Shown here one piece after another: positions 17,896 through 26,798 of a DNA stretch of 27,667 nucleotides (positions are counted from its first letter, which is position 1; the number at the start of each line of letters is the position of its first letter). This stretch comes from Litorivivens sp041619575 (GTDB lineage Bacteria; Pseudomonadota; Gammaproteobacteria; Pseudomonadales; Spongiibacteraceae): contig JBFKDP010000015.1 in NCBI GenBank assembly GCA_041619575.1, positions 1 to 27,667 on the forward strand, written 5' to 3'. A program made the translations under genes and the position numbers. The notes beneath the pieces were generated by a model, which saw only the letters and a program-made list of their open reading frames with translations, searched no databases and was not told the origin of the DNA.

Positions 17896-19368
17896 ATGCC
17901 CCGTTTTTATGTGGTTGTCGATGAATTGTCCGATTGGTCACCTTACTACCCCAGTCAGGATGTCATCACCTTTCAGGATTACTTGTCCCAGCTTGCCACA
18001 CTCAAGTCCGAGCGGGTAAGGGTCATCAACCTGTGCCGCAATTACAAGTATCTTGGCAGTGCCTGGTACTGTGCGCTGTTGGCCGAAGCGCGCGGGCACC
18101 ACGTATTCCCCTCGGTGCGGACGCTCAGCGATTTTCGCTCGCGCTCCCTCTCGTCCATTCAGTTGGATGGCATTGATCCGTCCCTGAAAAAACTACCTCA
18201 TGCCAGTGGCGAAACCAGCCTTGCGGTGCGCATCTGGTTTGGCGAGTGCGCGGACGAGCGTTTTTCGCCGCTGGCAAAAACCCTGTTTGAACGCTTTCCC
18301 TGCCCCTTGATGGAAGTCGACCTGGAGTACGACAAGGGCTGGCAGGTAGAAAAAATTCGTCCGATCTCTTTGCGTGACCTGAAAGGCAGCGCCGAGCAGG
18401 AAGCCTTTGCCAATGCCTTTGAGCGCTTTAGCAGCAAACTCTGGCGCAAGCCCAAAGCCGGTAAGCGCTTTCGTTACGATATGGCGATACTGGCAAACCC
18501 CAAAGAGGAGATGCCGCCGAGTGATCGCGTTGCGCTGAAGAAATTTATCAAGGCGGCGGAAGAGCAGGGGATTTCTGCAGAGCTGATTGGCCCGAAAGAC
18601 TACATGCGTATTCCGGAATACGATGGTTTGTTTATCCGCGAAACGACTTCGGTAGGCCATCACACCTATCAGTTCGCCAAAAAGGCTGAAGCCGAAGGCT
18701 TGGTGGTTATTGACGATCCGACCTCGATCCTTCGCTGTACCAACAAGGTCTATCTGGCGGAGCTGTTGAACAAGCAGAATATACCCACCCCGCAGACGCG
18801 CATCTTGCACAAGACTGACGCCGGTATGCTGGCTGAAAAACTCGCTGATATGGAATTTCCTCTGGTGCTCAAGGTGCCAGACGGTTCCTTTTCCCGGGGC
18901 GTGGTCAGGGTGGCTGACCGCAATGAACTGGAAGAGCAGGGTGGCAAGTTACTCAAGAGTTCGGCCCTGCTCCTTGTGCAGGAATATATGTATACCGAAT
19001 ATGACTGGCGAATTGGCGTGCTCAACAACAAGGCGCTCTATGCCTGCCGCTATTATATGGTGAAAGACCACTGGCAGATCTATAAGCATGGCGCAGACAG
19101 CAGCGTAAAATCCGGAGGCTTTGATGCGATGCCGACCTTTGAAGCGCCGAAGGCAGTGGTTGAGGCGGCACTGAGTGCCTGCAAGCTGATTGGCGACGGC
19201 TTCTACGGTGTCGATCTCAAACAGGCGGGCAAGCGCGTGGCGGTGATAGAGGTTAACGACAACCCGAGTATAGATTCGGGAGTCGAGGACCAGTACTTGG
19301 GCAGCCAGCTCTATACCTCGTTTATGGAAGATTTTCTGCGCCGCATGGAATACCGCAGGCGCCGTTAG
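17896..19368 (+). CDS. RimK-like ATP-grasp ligase with N-terminal RLAN-type domain
   Basis: 490 aa. The C-terminal half (about 275-480) is a RimK-type ATP-grasp: K326 in LVLKVPDGSFSRG, E363 in VQEYMYTEYDWR, R372, and metal ligands D440, E452 and N454 in GVDLK and IEVNDNPSID. Such enzymes join a carboxylate to an amine through an acyl phosphate, for example adding glutamates to ribosomal protein S6. The first half (about 1-185) is not found in true RimK and matches what I recall of the N-terminal domain of the larger 'RimK family protein' type (RLAN). No signal peptide. Divergent from the DUF2817-GNAT/C39-QEGLA operon across 144 bp, so probably part of the same function. What it ligates is unknown. 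Confidence 0.9.
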   Translation: MPRFYVVVDELSDWSPYYPSQDVITFQDYLSQLATLKSERVRVINLCRNYKYLGSAWYCALLAEARGHHVFPSVRTLSDFRSRSLSSIQLDGIDPSLKKLPHASGETSLAVRIWFGECADERFSPLAKTLFERFPCPLMEVDLEYDKGWQVEKIRPISLRDLKGSAEQEAFANAFERFSSKLWRKPKAGKRFRYDMAILANPKEEMPPSDRVALKKFIKAAEEQGISAELIGPKDYMRIPEYDGLFIRETTSVGHHTYQFAKKAEAEGLVVIDDPTSILRCTNKVYLAELLNKQNIPTPQTRILHKTDAGMLAEKLADMEFPLVLKVPDGSFSRGVVRVADRNELEEQGGKLLKSSALLLVQEYMYTEYDWRIGVLNNKALYACRYYMVKDHWQIYKHGADSSVKSGGFDAMPTFEAPKAVVEAALSACKLIGDGFYGVDLKQAGKRVAVIEVNDNPSIDSGVEDQYLGSQLYTSFMEDFLRRMEYRRRR

Positions 19369-19780
19369 GCGGTGCCGAAAAAGGCGCTGGTTAAGGTGCA
19401 GGGCACGGCACCCATTGGAATATTTCGTTCTACTCTTATGCCTTGAAGGAATAACGAGAGTCACGGTATTGATCAGTCAGGGGCCGGGCTAAAGCGGCTC
19501 CTGTTTGAGTATGGCGTTTGTCCCGATAGAATGAGATGTGCATATTCAAAGAAATAGTTTTTCTATATCAGCTACTTAGGAGTTCGCGGTGCTCTTGCCT
19601 GTGCCGCCTGACGGGAATGTGCCGGGCGGGCTCGGCGCAATCCGAGGGCTAGCGCTGGCAACGTCGCTGTTCGACTGATCTCCGCAGCAGCTCGTATTCT
19701 CCCTTCCTGCGCTGTGTCACAAATTTCCATTAATGCCTCCTTTCACTACAATCGGCGCTGCCAAATTCCGGCCTCATACA
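19369..19780. other. Non-coding stretch before the fourth intact receptor
   Basis: About 410 bp with no gene I can recognise. It has several GC-rich partial inverted repeats (for example around 19370-19413, GGTGCCG with CGGCACC) and an AT-rich patch near 19545-19575, possibly the promoter of the receptor. I could not place a clear promoter or terminator. Confidence 0.4.
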
Positions 19781-22258
19781 ATGATCAGGTTGCTTGCAGT
19801 GAAATTCTTAATCCATGCACCGCGAATAGCGATTGCTCCCCTGCTTTCCGTCACCGCACTTTTGCTTGGGGTGCCCCCAGTTATTGCGCAAGAGGAAGCG
19901 ACGGCTGACGCGCCAGAATTTCGTAGCCGAATGTTGATTGAAGAAGTGGTTGTGCGGGCCCAACGGCGGGAAGAGAACGTGCTGGACGTACCCATTGCGG
20001 TCACGGCGCTGTCGGGCGAACAACTCAAAACCCTCGGGGTGAGTGATGCCCGCGAGCTGGGCGGGGTGGTTCCCGGCCTGGTCGTCTCTGAAGGCGGACA
20101 GGGAGCACCGGTTTATACCTTGCGAGGTGTGGGCTTTACCGACAGCAGTTATTTCGCAACCCCCACTACGGCGGTCTATCTGGACGAGGTGAACCTGCCG
20201 TATTCCATTATGTCCAAGGGCGCCATCTTTGATATCGAGCAAGTGGAAGTGCTCAAGGGGCCGCAAGGCACCATGTTTGGTCGCAGCACCACGGGCGGCG
20301 CGATCAACTTTATCGCCAACAAGCCTGCTATGGAGTTTGAAGCGGGTCTGACGGCGACCTATAGCCGCTTTGATACCAAAGATTACGAGGCCTATGTCTC
20401 AGGGCCGCTTTTTGATGGCTTGAATTACCGGATTGCTGCGCGCGACATTCAGCGTGATGAAGGCTGGCAATACAGCAATACCAATAAAGACAAAACCTTG
20501 GGCGAACAGGATCGCGATGCCATTCGCCTGCTGTTGGAATGGCAGCCCAGCGAAGTTATCAGCTTTAACCTGGTCGCCACGCAGTGGCGTGACCGCAGCG
20601 ATGCTCAGGCAGGCCAGCCCATCGCGCTAGTGCCGCAAAATCCCTACGCCAATGATAGCCAGATACCGGGTTCAGAGCAGGGTTTGGTGGCCCAGAGTGT
20701 TCGCGACTACCCGCTGGTCAGCCGCGACACGGGTGATAACCGTGTGGCTGAGTGGTGCACTGGGCACCCCGAATGCGTACGCTCTGATGGTCGCCCCATG
20801 GATTTCAAGCTCGACGAAACTTTCAAGCAGGTGTCGCTCAAGTCGCGCTGGAATATCAACAGCAATCTGCAGCTTGACTTGCTGGGCTCTTACACCGAAC
20901 TCGTGAGTGACGATTCTGAAATTCCCACCGGTGCCTTTAACCAGCGTCACGCCGAGTTGGCCGTTGACGTGGTGATGGAGGTGGTTGATTATGAAGCGCG
21001 CCTAAGCGGCTGGAACGACAGCGAGTCTATCCGCTGGCTGGTGGGCTATCACACCACGCCGCGCGATACGGTGGATGAATACCTTGACCTCATCATGAGC
21101 GGCAATGCGAGTGTGGTGTTTCCCGCGCCCATTCTGGAGCAAAGCCTGCTAATCACGGAATACTATTTCTCGGTAGCCGACCTGCAGTACGAATCTAGGG
21201 CGCCCTACGCCAATTTTGAGTGGCAATTCGTTGAGGATTTCAAACTGATACTGGGTGCCCGCTACACCGAAGAAGAGCGCTCCTACTCGGGATGTTCTGG
21301 CTCTAAAAGCCCGGTTAATGGCATGTATGGCCTGTTCCAGGCTCTGGCGACCCAGCGTGCACTGGAGGCGGGAACCACGCCAGAAATTGTCGACGTAAAT
21401 GGCTGCTTCAGTGTGGGTGAGGGCGGCAAAGTAGGCGCCTACAATGAGACCCTGGAAGAAGACAGCATGTCCTACCGCGCAGTTATCGACTGGACGCCCC
21501 GTGACGACTACCTGTTTTATGCGTCTTACACGCGTGGTTTCAAATCAGGTTCCTTCCCGCTGTTTCAGACATCGGATCACGCCCAGCTAGAGTCTGCCAA
21601 GCAAGAGCAGGTCGACGCCTATGAGCTTGGTGCCAAAGTGGATGTTTGGGATAGAAAAGCCCATATCAATAGTGCAGTTTTTTATTACCGCTACCGCGAT
21701 AAGCAATTGCTCTCGCGTTTTAACGACCCGGTATTCGGTGCGCTGCCGACCCTGCGCAATGCACCCAAATCTGAAGTGAAGGGCATTGAACTCGACTTTA
21801 CCCTGACGCCATTCAATGGCCTCTACCTTGCGGGTGCCATCGCCTACCTGCAGACCGAAATCTTGGAGTTTCAGGCCATCAACAACCGGGGAGAAGAGGT
21901 TGATCTGGCGGGGCAGGAGTTTAACTACTCTCCAGAGTTGTCTTACTCTCTAACAGGTGACTATAGCCTGCCAGTAGGGGACAACTATGAGCTTGGTGTG
22001 GGTGTGGACTATGTCTACGTGGATGAAACCAACTCCAGCATAGAAGGCGACCCTATTTTTGCCCACCCGGATTACGGCGTGACGAATGCCCGCCTGCGCT
22101 TTGGCCGGCTGAACAGCGACTGGATGATTACCCTGTGGGGCAAGAACATCTTCAGCGAATATGTGGTCAACAGTGTGCAGCAGGGCGTGGGTGATCTGAA
22201 GTACCGCACAACCGGCATGCCGCAGACCTATGGCGTGAGTTTGGCGCTCAAATATTAG
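19781..22258 (+). CDS. TonB-dependent receptor
   Basis: 825 aa from ATG 19781; a longer 841-aa form from ATG 19733 is possible but its first 16 residues add nothing signal-like. Signal peptide MIRLLAVKF... cut near VIAQ (about residue 36). TonB-box-like IEEVVVRAQ at about 53-61, plug to about 182 with VEVLKGPQGTMFGRST and GGAINFIANKP, then barrel. Two cysteine-bearing extracellular loops (WCTGHPEC; GCSG through NGCF) could be disulfide-bonded. It ends SLALKY, a proper outer-membrane beta signal with terminal aromatic. It is not specially similar to the triplet. Neither neighbour (the ligase, the tRNA) hints at a substrate. No ribosome site is clear for either start. Confidence 0.9.
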   Translation: MIRLLAVKFLIHAPRIAIAPLLSVTALLLGVPPVIAQEEATADAPEFRSRMLIEEVVVRAQRREENVLDVPIAVTALSGEQLKTLGVSDARELGGVVPGLVVSEGGQGAPVYTLRGVGFTDSSYFATPTTAVYLDEVNLPYSIMSKGAIFDIEQVEVLKGPQGTMFGRSTTGGAINFIANKPAMEFEAGLTATYSRFDTKDYEAYVSGPLFDGLNYRIAARDIQRDEGWQYSNTNKDKTLGEQDRDAIRLLLEWQPSEVISFNLVATQWRDRSDAQAGQPIALVPQNPYANDSQIPGSEQGLVAQSVRDYPLVSRDTGDNRVAEWCTGHPECVRSDGRPMDFKLDETFKQVSLKSRWNINSNLQLDLLGSYTELVSDDSEIPTGAFNQRHAELAVDVVMEVVDYEARLSGWNDSESIRWLVGYHTTPRDTVDEYLDLIMSGNASVVFPAPILEQSLLITEYYFSVADLQYESRAPYANFEWQFVEDFKLILGARYTEEERSYSGCSGSKSPVNGMYGLFQALATQRALEAGTTPEIVDVNGCFSVGEGGKVGAYNETLEEDSMSYRAVIDWTPRDDYLFYASYTRGFKSGSFPLFQTSDHAQLESAKQEQVDAYELGAKVDVWDRKAHINSAVFYYRYRDKQLLSRFNDPVFGALPTLRNAPKSEVKGIELDFTLTPFNGLYLAGAIAYLQTEILEFQAINNRGEEVDLAGQEFNYSPELSYSLTGDYSLPVGDNYELGVGVDYVYVDETNSSIEGDPIFAHPDYGVTNARLRFGRLNSDWMITLWGKNIFSEYVVNSVQQGVGDLKYRTTGMPQTYGVSLALKY

Positions 22259-22312
22259 GCGAATTAGCGGGTTAAAACTGTCCGTCGGCGAGACCTTTTT
22301 GGGTCGCTGTGG

Positions 22313-22341
22313 TTGACAGGTGAGGGCCGCTTCCCTATAGT
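22313..22341 (+). promoter_or_regulatory. Promoter of tRNA-Arg
   Basis: TTGACA (22313-22318), 17 bp, TATAGT (22336-22341), followed by a GC-rich discriminator ACGCGCC, typical of stable RNA promoters under stringent control. Start near 22348. Confidence 0.85.
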
Positions 22342-22368
22342 ACGCGCCTCAATCAGTTCGCTGATTTT

Positions 22369-22445
22369 GCGCCCGTAGCTCAGCTGGATAGAGTACCTGG
22401 CTACGAACCAGGCGGTCGGACGTTCGAATCGTCCCGGGCGCGCCA
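22369..22445 (+). tRNA. tRNA-Arg (ACG anticodon)
   Basis: Full cloverleaf. Acceptor stem GCGCCCG (22369-22375) pairs with CGGGCGC (22435-22441), then G and encoded CCA (22443-22445). Anticodon stem CCTGG/CCAGG with loop CTACGAA and anticodon ACG at 22403-22405. T arm GGACG TTCGAAT CGTCC. A34 would be deaminated to inosine by TadA so the tRNA reads CGU, CGC and CGA. A single gene with its own promoter and terminator. Confidence 0.97.
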
Positions 22446-22451
22446 TATAGT

Positions 22452-22487
22452 AAAAAAGCCCCGCTCTTACGAGCGGGGCTTTTTTTT
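22452..22487 (+). terminator. Strong intrinsic terminator of the tRNA
   Basis: GCCCCGCTC (22458-22466) / GAGCGGGGC (22471-22479), loop TTAC, flanked by an A run before and eight T after (22480-22487). It would work in both directions. Confidence 0.95.
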
Positions 22488-22829
22488 GTCTCGAGTTTGT
22501 GACGAAAGAGTGTTTTTGTTCGACAAGCGCCGTGGTGTTTGGGCCAATGTGCATTCTCAACCCGGAGGGGTAATATCAGGGCCTGGTCTGCTAATCGTTA
22601 ATGGCTCGTTGCTTGTCAAATGAATGCATAACCCTTGCTGGTAAAAGCACGGTGATCAGGCTTCTGGGGTGTAATTTATACCCAGCGTTTCAGCCGTGTT
22701 GCCGTTAGTCGAGTTTGTTTCAATGTTAGTTCGATGAAGGATGCTTTAAATTCTAGCGCGTAGTGGAGGAGGTACCAGTCAATCTTGTGAAATTGGGATT
22801 GACTGGTTGGTTCTGTGCCGTGACCAGTC
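22488..22829. other. Non-coding stretch with an 11-bp hairpin
   Basis: About 340 bp. ACCAGTCAATC (22774-22784) and GATTGACTGGT (22797-22807) form a perfect 11-bp stem with a 12-nt loop, 23 bp beyond the stop of the minus-strand receptor. There is no T run after it on either strand, so it may act as a Rho-dependent end or 3' stabiliser. Nothing else seen. Confidence 0.5.
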
Positions 22830-25148
22830 TTAGTAGCGGTATCGGCCTTCCAGGTACACAGTGCGTGCTGGTTCTATTGTTGCGCGGTAGCCGCCGACGT
22901 CTAGCAGGGTGGCGGCTGAGGCGCCCATTGTCGTTTCATCACTCAGGTTTTTTCCAACCAGCGCAACGTTCCAGCGACCATCGTCCGCACCAATCTGGAG
23001 GCGACCGTTATAGCGCGTGGTGGCTTCCTGGAAGCCGCGCGGATCGAGGTCTGATGATGTGAAGTGCTCATCTTTGTAATTGGCGTCAAGCGTTAAGCCC
23101 AGTAGTAGATTTCCCGGCAAGGGCGCCGTGAAGTGCGTGGAAAGCGTGCCTGTCCATTCGGGGGTTTGCACATTCTCCATGCCGGTAAGGACACATGAAC
23201 CGTCGGCGTTGCTGTCGCTGCGTCCGACGAAACAAGGGCCGTTGTTGTATTCCGTCCATTCAAAATCCAGGTAGGCAACAGAGCCGGTGAGTTGGAACCA
23301 GTCTGTGACCAGCCAGCGGCCGTCCAGCTCGATGCCCTGAGTCAGAGCCTCGCCGGCGTTCAGCACGTTAAAGGCTGAGGAGCCATCGTAAACGCTGACT
23401 TGCATGTCGGTGTATTCAACGTAGAACAAGGCAATATTCAAATCAGCTGTACCTTCGGCCAGCGTCATCTTTGCGCCAATTTCCCACGCATCTGCGAGCT
23501 CGTCGTCATACTCGTAATTGCGGCCACCGCCATTGAACTCATCTCGATCATTATTGCCGCGCGCATCGTAGGAACCGGATTTGGCCCCTTCTGTGTAGCT
23601 GATATAGGTCATCATCGTATCGGTGGCGTCCCACTGCAGGTTGACCAAGGGCAGCAGGTTTGAGGCTTCGCGCTCGCCTTCCAGACTGTGTGGATTGATA
23701 CGCAGGTTGTCCAGCAGGATCAGCGTGGCAGGGTCTGCCGAGCCGCGATTTTCGTCGTCATAGATGCGGAATTCACGAGAGGATGTTTTTTCCTCCTCTA
23801 CCTTTCGCAGGCCAAAGGTTGTGCGCAGTGTTGGTGTCCAGTTGAGCGTAAACTGGAAGAAGGCCGACCAGGCTTCTGTGTCGACATAAAAATCCCGGTC
23901 GATAAAGGTATCCACCACAACCTGGGTGTCTAGGGCGCAAATGCCCGTCGGCTGCACACCGCCCGTGCGAACTTTCAGGGGGCCTTCCTCGTAGAAATGC
24001 AGGTCGTTCTGCTGGTAGAAGACGCCCGCGATGTATTCCACAAAACCGCCACTGGGGGAGGTGAAACGCAGTTCCTGGCTGAATTGGTCGTAGTCTTCCG
24101 TGCCAAAAATGTAGAGGGTGTCGAAACTGCTGGAATCGGCATCGAACAGGTCTGCGGAATCATAACCGGTTTTTGAAGTGACGCTGGTAAGGGTGCCAGC
24201 CTCAAGGTGCCAGTCGATATTGAGCGTGGCGTTAAAGGTGTCGATTTTTCCCTCTTCGGGGGCGTCGGCAGCGCGCCGCCTGTTCATTTCGGTATCTTCC
24301 CCGGAGCAGCGGGTTAGCGCGCTGTCACGGGTCATTTCGTAGGTGCGGCCGGTTTGTTTGCGCGTGGATTTTTCCAGTTTCAGGCTGCTGTCCAGCGCGT
24401 CGTTTGGAGCGTAGGCCAGCGTGAGTCGCCAAGCGTCTTCGTCGACAGCGGGTTCGTCGCGCTCCAGTACTTCGTTGTACATGTAGCCTTCTTCTTCGCG
24501 TACCCGGCCTGCCAGTCTGAAGCCGAAACTGTCGGTCACCGGGACGGAAACAGCGCCAGTGATTTCCTGTTTGTCGTCATCAGAACGCCCCGTCAAGGCG
24601 CTCAGGTCAAATTCAAATTCCTCGCCCGGCTTGGCGGATATCAGGCTCAGTGCACCGGCAATCGCGTTCTTGCCAAACAGAATCGATTGGGGGCCGCGCA
24701 GTACCTCCACTCGCTCCAAGTCCATAAAGGCTGAGCGGGTTTGGTGTGGTCGCCCGAGGTGGACACCGTCAGCAAAAATCCCTACTGACAGTTCAAAGCC
24801 TTGGTTGGAGCCGGAGCCGACACCACGCATGTAGATGTTCGGGATAAAGCCGGAGTCCACCAGTTTGAAGTTAGGTGCGTATTCAGACAGATCACTGAGA
24901 TTTTCGATACCCGCATCTGCAAGGCGGTCACCACTCAGGGCGGTGACTGATACCGGCACATCGGTCAGGCTTTGTGAGCGCTTTTGCGCGGTGACGACGA
25001 CCTCCTCCAGTTGCCTGCGAGGTTCACCTTCCTGTGGCTGGGCCACCACGCTGCTTGCAGCCAGTGCTACTAGCAGAGGTGCTGTAACCTGACGTGAGGA
25101 TCGTTGGGATTGTTTGCGCTGCGGGCGTAGAGCTGGGGGCTGGGTCAC
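22830..25148 (-). CDS. TonB-dependent receptor, divergent from TetR regulator
   Basis: 772 aa from GTG 25148, chosen because AGAGGA lies six bases upstream. Long basic N-terminus (about 1-20) then a hydrophobic core PLLVALAASSVVAQ, a plausible signal peptide cut near residue 36. TonB box LEEVVVTAQ (47-55), plug to about 174 with VEVLRGPQSILFGKNA and AGALSLISAKP, then barrel ending YLEGRYRY, a normal beta signal. QSILFGKNAIAGALSLI is a small variation from the usual QGTLFGRNTIGGAINII. Divergent by about 110 bp from a TetR-type regulator that is followed by DUF1295 and carotenoid-oxygenase genes, so it is probably their substrate importer and a target of that regulator. A hydrophobic aromatic or isoprenoid is guessed. 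Confidence 0.92.
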   Translation of the reverse strand: MTQPPALRPQRKQSQRSSRQVTAPLLVALAASSVVAQPQEGEPRRQLEEVVVTAQKRSQSLTDVPVSVTALSGDRLADAGIENLSDLSEYAPNFKLVDSGFIPNIYMRGVGSGSNQGFELSVGIFADGVHLGRPHQTRSAFMDLERVEVLRGPQSILFGKNAIAGALSLISAKPGEEFEFDLSALTGRSDDDKQEITGAVSVPVTDSFGFRLAGRVREEEGYMYNEVLERDEPAVDEDAWRLTLAYAPNDALDSSLKLEKSTRKQTGRTYEMTRDSALTRCSGEDTEMNRRRAADAPEEGKIDTFNATLNIDWHLEAGTLTSVTSKTGYDSADLFDADSSSFDTLYIFGTEDYDQFSQELRFTSPSGGFVEYIAGVFYQQNDLHFYEEGPLKVRTGGVQPTGICALDTQVVVDTFIDRDFYVDTEAWSAFFQFTLNWTPTLRTTFGLRKVEEEKTSSREFRIYDDENRGSADPATLILLDNLRINPHSLEGEREASNLLPLVNLQWDATDTMMTYISYTEGAKSGSYDARGNNDRDEFNGGGRNYEYDDELADAWEIGAKMTLAEGTADLNIALFYVEYTDMQVSVYDGSSAFNVLNAGEALTQGIELDGRWLVTDWFQLTGSVAYLDFEWTEYNNGPCFVGRSDSNADGSCVLTGMENVQTPEWTGTLSTHFTAPLPGNLLLGLTLDANYKDEHFTSSDLDPRGFQEATTRYNGRLQIGADDGRWNVALVGKNLSDETTMGASAATLLDVGGYRATIEPARTVYLEGRYRY

Positions 25149-25165
25149 GTTGAATCCTCTAAAAA

Positions 25166-25210
25166 TAGAAAACTATTCTAATTAATGTGTCACAACTGTA
25201 CTTTTATAAT
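25166..25210. promoter_or_regulatory. Candidate operator and promoter between receptor and tetR
   Basis: A perfect inverted repeat, TAGAA-AACTA-TTCTA (25166-25180), lies just upstream of the receptor's ribosome site. For the regulator, TTAATG (25182-25187) and TATAAT (25205-25210) at 17 bp give a possible promoter. TGTGTCA also occurs twice (near 25186 and 25216). Any of these could be the TetR-type binding site. Confidence 0.35.
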
Positions 25211-25258
25211 ATATTTGTGTCAAACTAATTGAAATTAACTCGAAAAGAGGCTGTCGAC

Positions 25259-25873
25259 GTGTCGGTATCCCCCGCGATTGAAAGCACGATGAGCAAGACG
25301 GATCGCACGCGTATGCGGCTGGTGGCAGCTGTGCGCAAAGAGTTGGAAAGTGTCGGGAGTTTCAATGCTGAAAAGGTTGCCCGGCGCGCCAAGGCGTCAA
25401 CTGCCACGTTTTACAACCACTTTGAGTCGCAGGACGAAGCCTTTGATGCTGCTTATCGGGCGCTGATGGATGATCTGGTGAGCCACGTTACTGAGGGTCT
25501 CAAAGTGGAGACTTTGCTGGACATTGGTCTTGAGAAATTCGCGGCGCTATGGGTTGCGGGTTGTGTGCGTTTTTTCCGTTCGAACAGTGTCCTCTTTGCC
25601 ATTGCTCAGGCAAAGGCCTTGAGTTCAGCTGCGGTACGTCAGGTTTACGCAGATAGCGAGAAGCGGGCGATAGACTGCTGCGAGCGCTTTGTACGGCTTG
25701 GCCAGAGCGCGCGACTTTTCAGGGCGGGAGATGCGCGAGACATCGCACGGGCAATGATGATTCTGTCCGAGGGTTACAACAATCCGGCGGTACTGCAAAT
25801 GGCCCCCGGTGATGCGCTGCATCGCGAACTGAGCGGCGTTATCGCACGTCTGCTCGAAAACCCTGACGCTTGA
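25259..25873 (+). CDS. TetR/AcrR-family transcriptional regulator
   Basis: 204 aa from GTG 25259, preceded by AAGAGG with 8 bp spacing. A TTG start at 25229 would add ten residues and lacks a ribosome site; an ATG at 25289 is another option. Residues about 15-65 are the TetR N-terminal helix-turn-helix: the pattern FNAEKVARRAKASTATFYNHF is diagnostic (positions 35-55). The C-terminal ligand-binding part (about 70-200) is helical and divergent. It probably represses its own operon and the divergent receptor until the imported compound or a breakdown product binds. It lies 14 bp before the DUF1295 gene, so they share a message. Confidence 0.9.
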   Translation: MSVSPAIESTMSKTDRTRMRLVAAVRKELESVGSFNAEKVARRAKASTATFYNHFESQDEAFDAAYRALMDDLVSHVTEGLKVETLLDIGLEKFAALWVAGCVRFFRSNSVLFAIAQAKALSSAAVRQVYADSEKRAIDCCERFVRLGQSARLFRAGDARDIARAMMILSEGYNNPAVLQMAPGDALHRELSGVIARLLENPDA

Positions 25874-25887
25874 CTGGAGATTGACAC

Positions 25888-26760
25888 GTGAAACCCTGGA
25901 TTCGCGCGATGATCGCGCATGTCATTATTATTATGCTGGCCGGCGCCGTTGTGGCGGCAGCCGGACCCTCATCAGTGGAATTTGCTGGCTGGCCCTTGTT
26001 TGCGGTCTGTGCGCTGCTAGGCTTTGTTGTGCAGTGGGTGGTATTTATCCCGTCCTATCTGGCGCAGACAGAACACTATTTCGATCTGACCGGTAGTCTG
26101 ACCTACATCACGCTCGTGATAATCGCTCTGGTCTATGGCAATAATGATCCGCGTTCCCTGCTGTTGGGGGGGGTGGTGCTGATCTGGGCCGGGCGTTTGG
26201 GTTCGTTTCTCTTTCTGCGCATTCGACGGGCGGGTAGAGATCCGAGGTTTGATGCCATAAAAGTACTCTTTCCCCGCTTTCTAACGACTTGGAGCCTGCA
26301 GGGGCTTTGGGTCTTTCTGACGCTAGCCTGTGCGCTGGCGGCAATGACTGGCGAGCAGAGTCGCCCTTTGGGGCTTGTAGGCCTTATTGGTTTTCTGGTG
26401 TGGGTCTGTGGCTTTGCGATCGAGGTAGTTTCGGACAGGCAGAAGAGTGCGTTTCGCAATGATCCAGCCAATGCCGGACGTTTTATTCAAAGCGGACTCT
26501 GGGCCTGGTCGAGACACCCCAACTACTTTGGCGAGATCGTGCTGTGGGCAGGTGTGGCCATCATTGCCTTCCCGGTTTTACAGGGCTGGCAATATGTCAC
26601 TTTGGTCTCGCCAATTTTTGTTGCCTTGCTGTTGACCCGCATCAGCGGTGTGCCATTGCTTGAGCAGCGGGCCGACAAAGAGTGGGGCGACAACCCCGAC
26701 TATCAGGCCTACAAAGCCGCAACCCCGGCGCTGATACTGCGCCCGCCCCAATCTATCTAA
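25888..26760 (+). CDS. DUF1295 membrane protein (steroid 5-alpha-reductase-like)
   Basis: 290 aa, GTG start with GGAG upstream. Six or so hydrophobic segments (about 8-25, 36-56, 70-83, 91-110, 138-153, 161-180, 213-250). The family signature is WAWSRHPNYFGE (205-216), shared by DUF1295, steroid 5-alpha reductases and isoprenylcysteine/phospholipid methyltransferases. DUF1295 proteins are predicted NADPH-dependent reductases or methyltransferases acting on lipid-like substrates in the inner membrane. Followed 38 bp later by a carotenoid oxygenase, so it probably processes the same hydrophobic compound. Reaction and substrate are inferred only from family and neighbours. Confidence 0.88.
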   Translation: MKPWIRAMIAHVIIIMLAGAVVAAAGPSSVEFAGWPLFAVCALLGFVVQWVVFIPSYLAQTEHYFDLTGSLTYITLVIIALVYGNNDPRSLLLGGVVLIWAGRLGSFLFLRIRRAGRDPRFDAIKVLFPRFLTTWSLQGLWVFLTLACALAAMTGEQSRPLGLVGLIGFLVWVCGFAIEVVSDRQKSAFRNDPANAGRFIQSGLWAWSRHPNYFGEIVLWAGVAIIAFPVLQGWQYVTLVSPIFVALLLTRISGVPLLEQRADKEWGDNPDYQAYKAATPALILRPPQSI

Positions 26761-26798
26761 ATAAGCTACGAATTAAAGATTGCTGACAAGGAATTACC

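Noticed and set aside
22264..22560. Minus-strand open frame of 98 codons across the tRNA
   Set aside because: It reads antisense through tRNA-Arg (GRFERPTAWFVARYSIQLSYGR), a well-known spurious product, and covers the terminator too.
22369..22829. tRNA gene as an integration site for a mobile element
   Set aside because: No integrase nearby and no repeat of the tRNA 3' end seen in the window.
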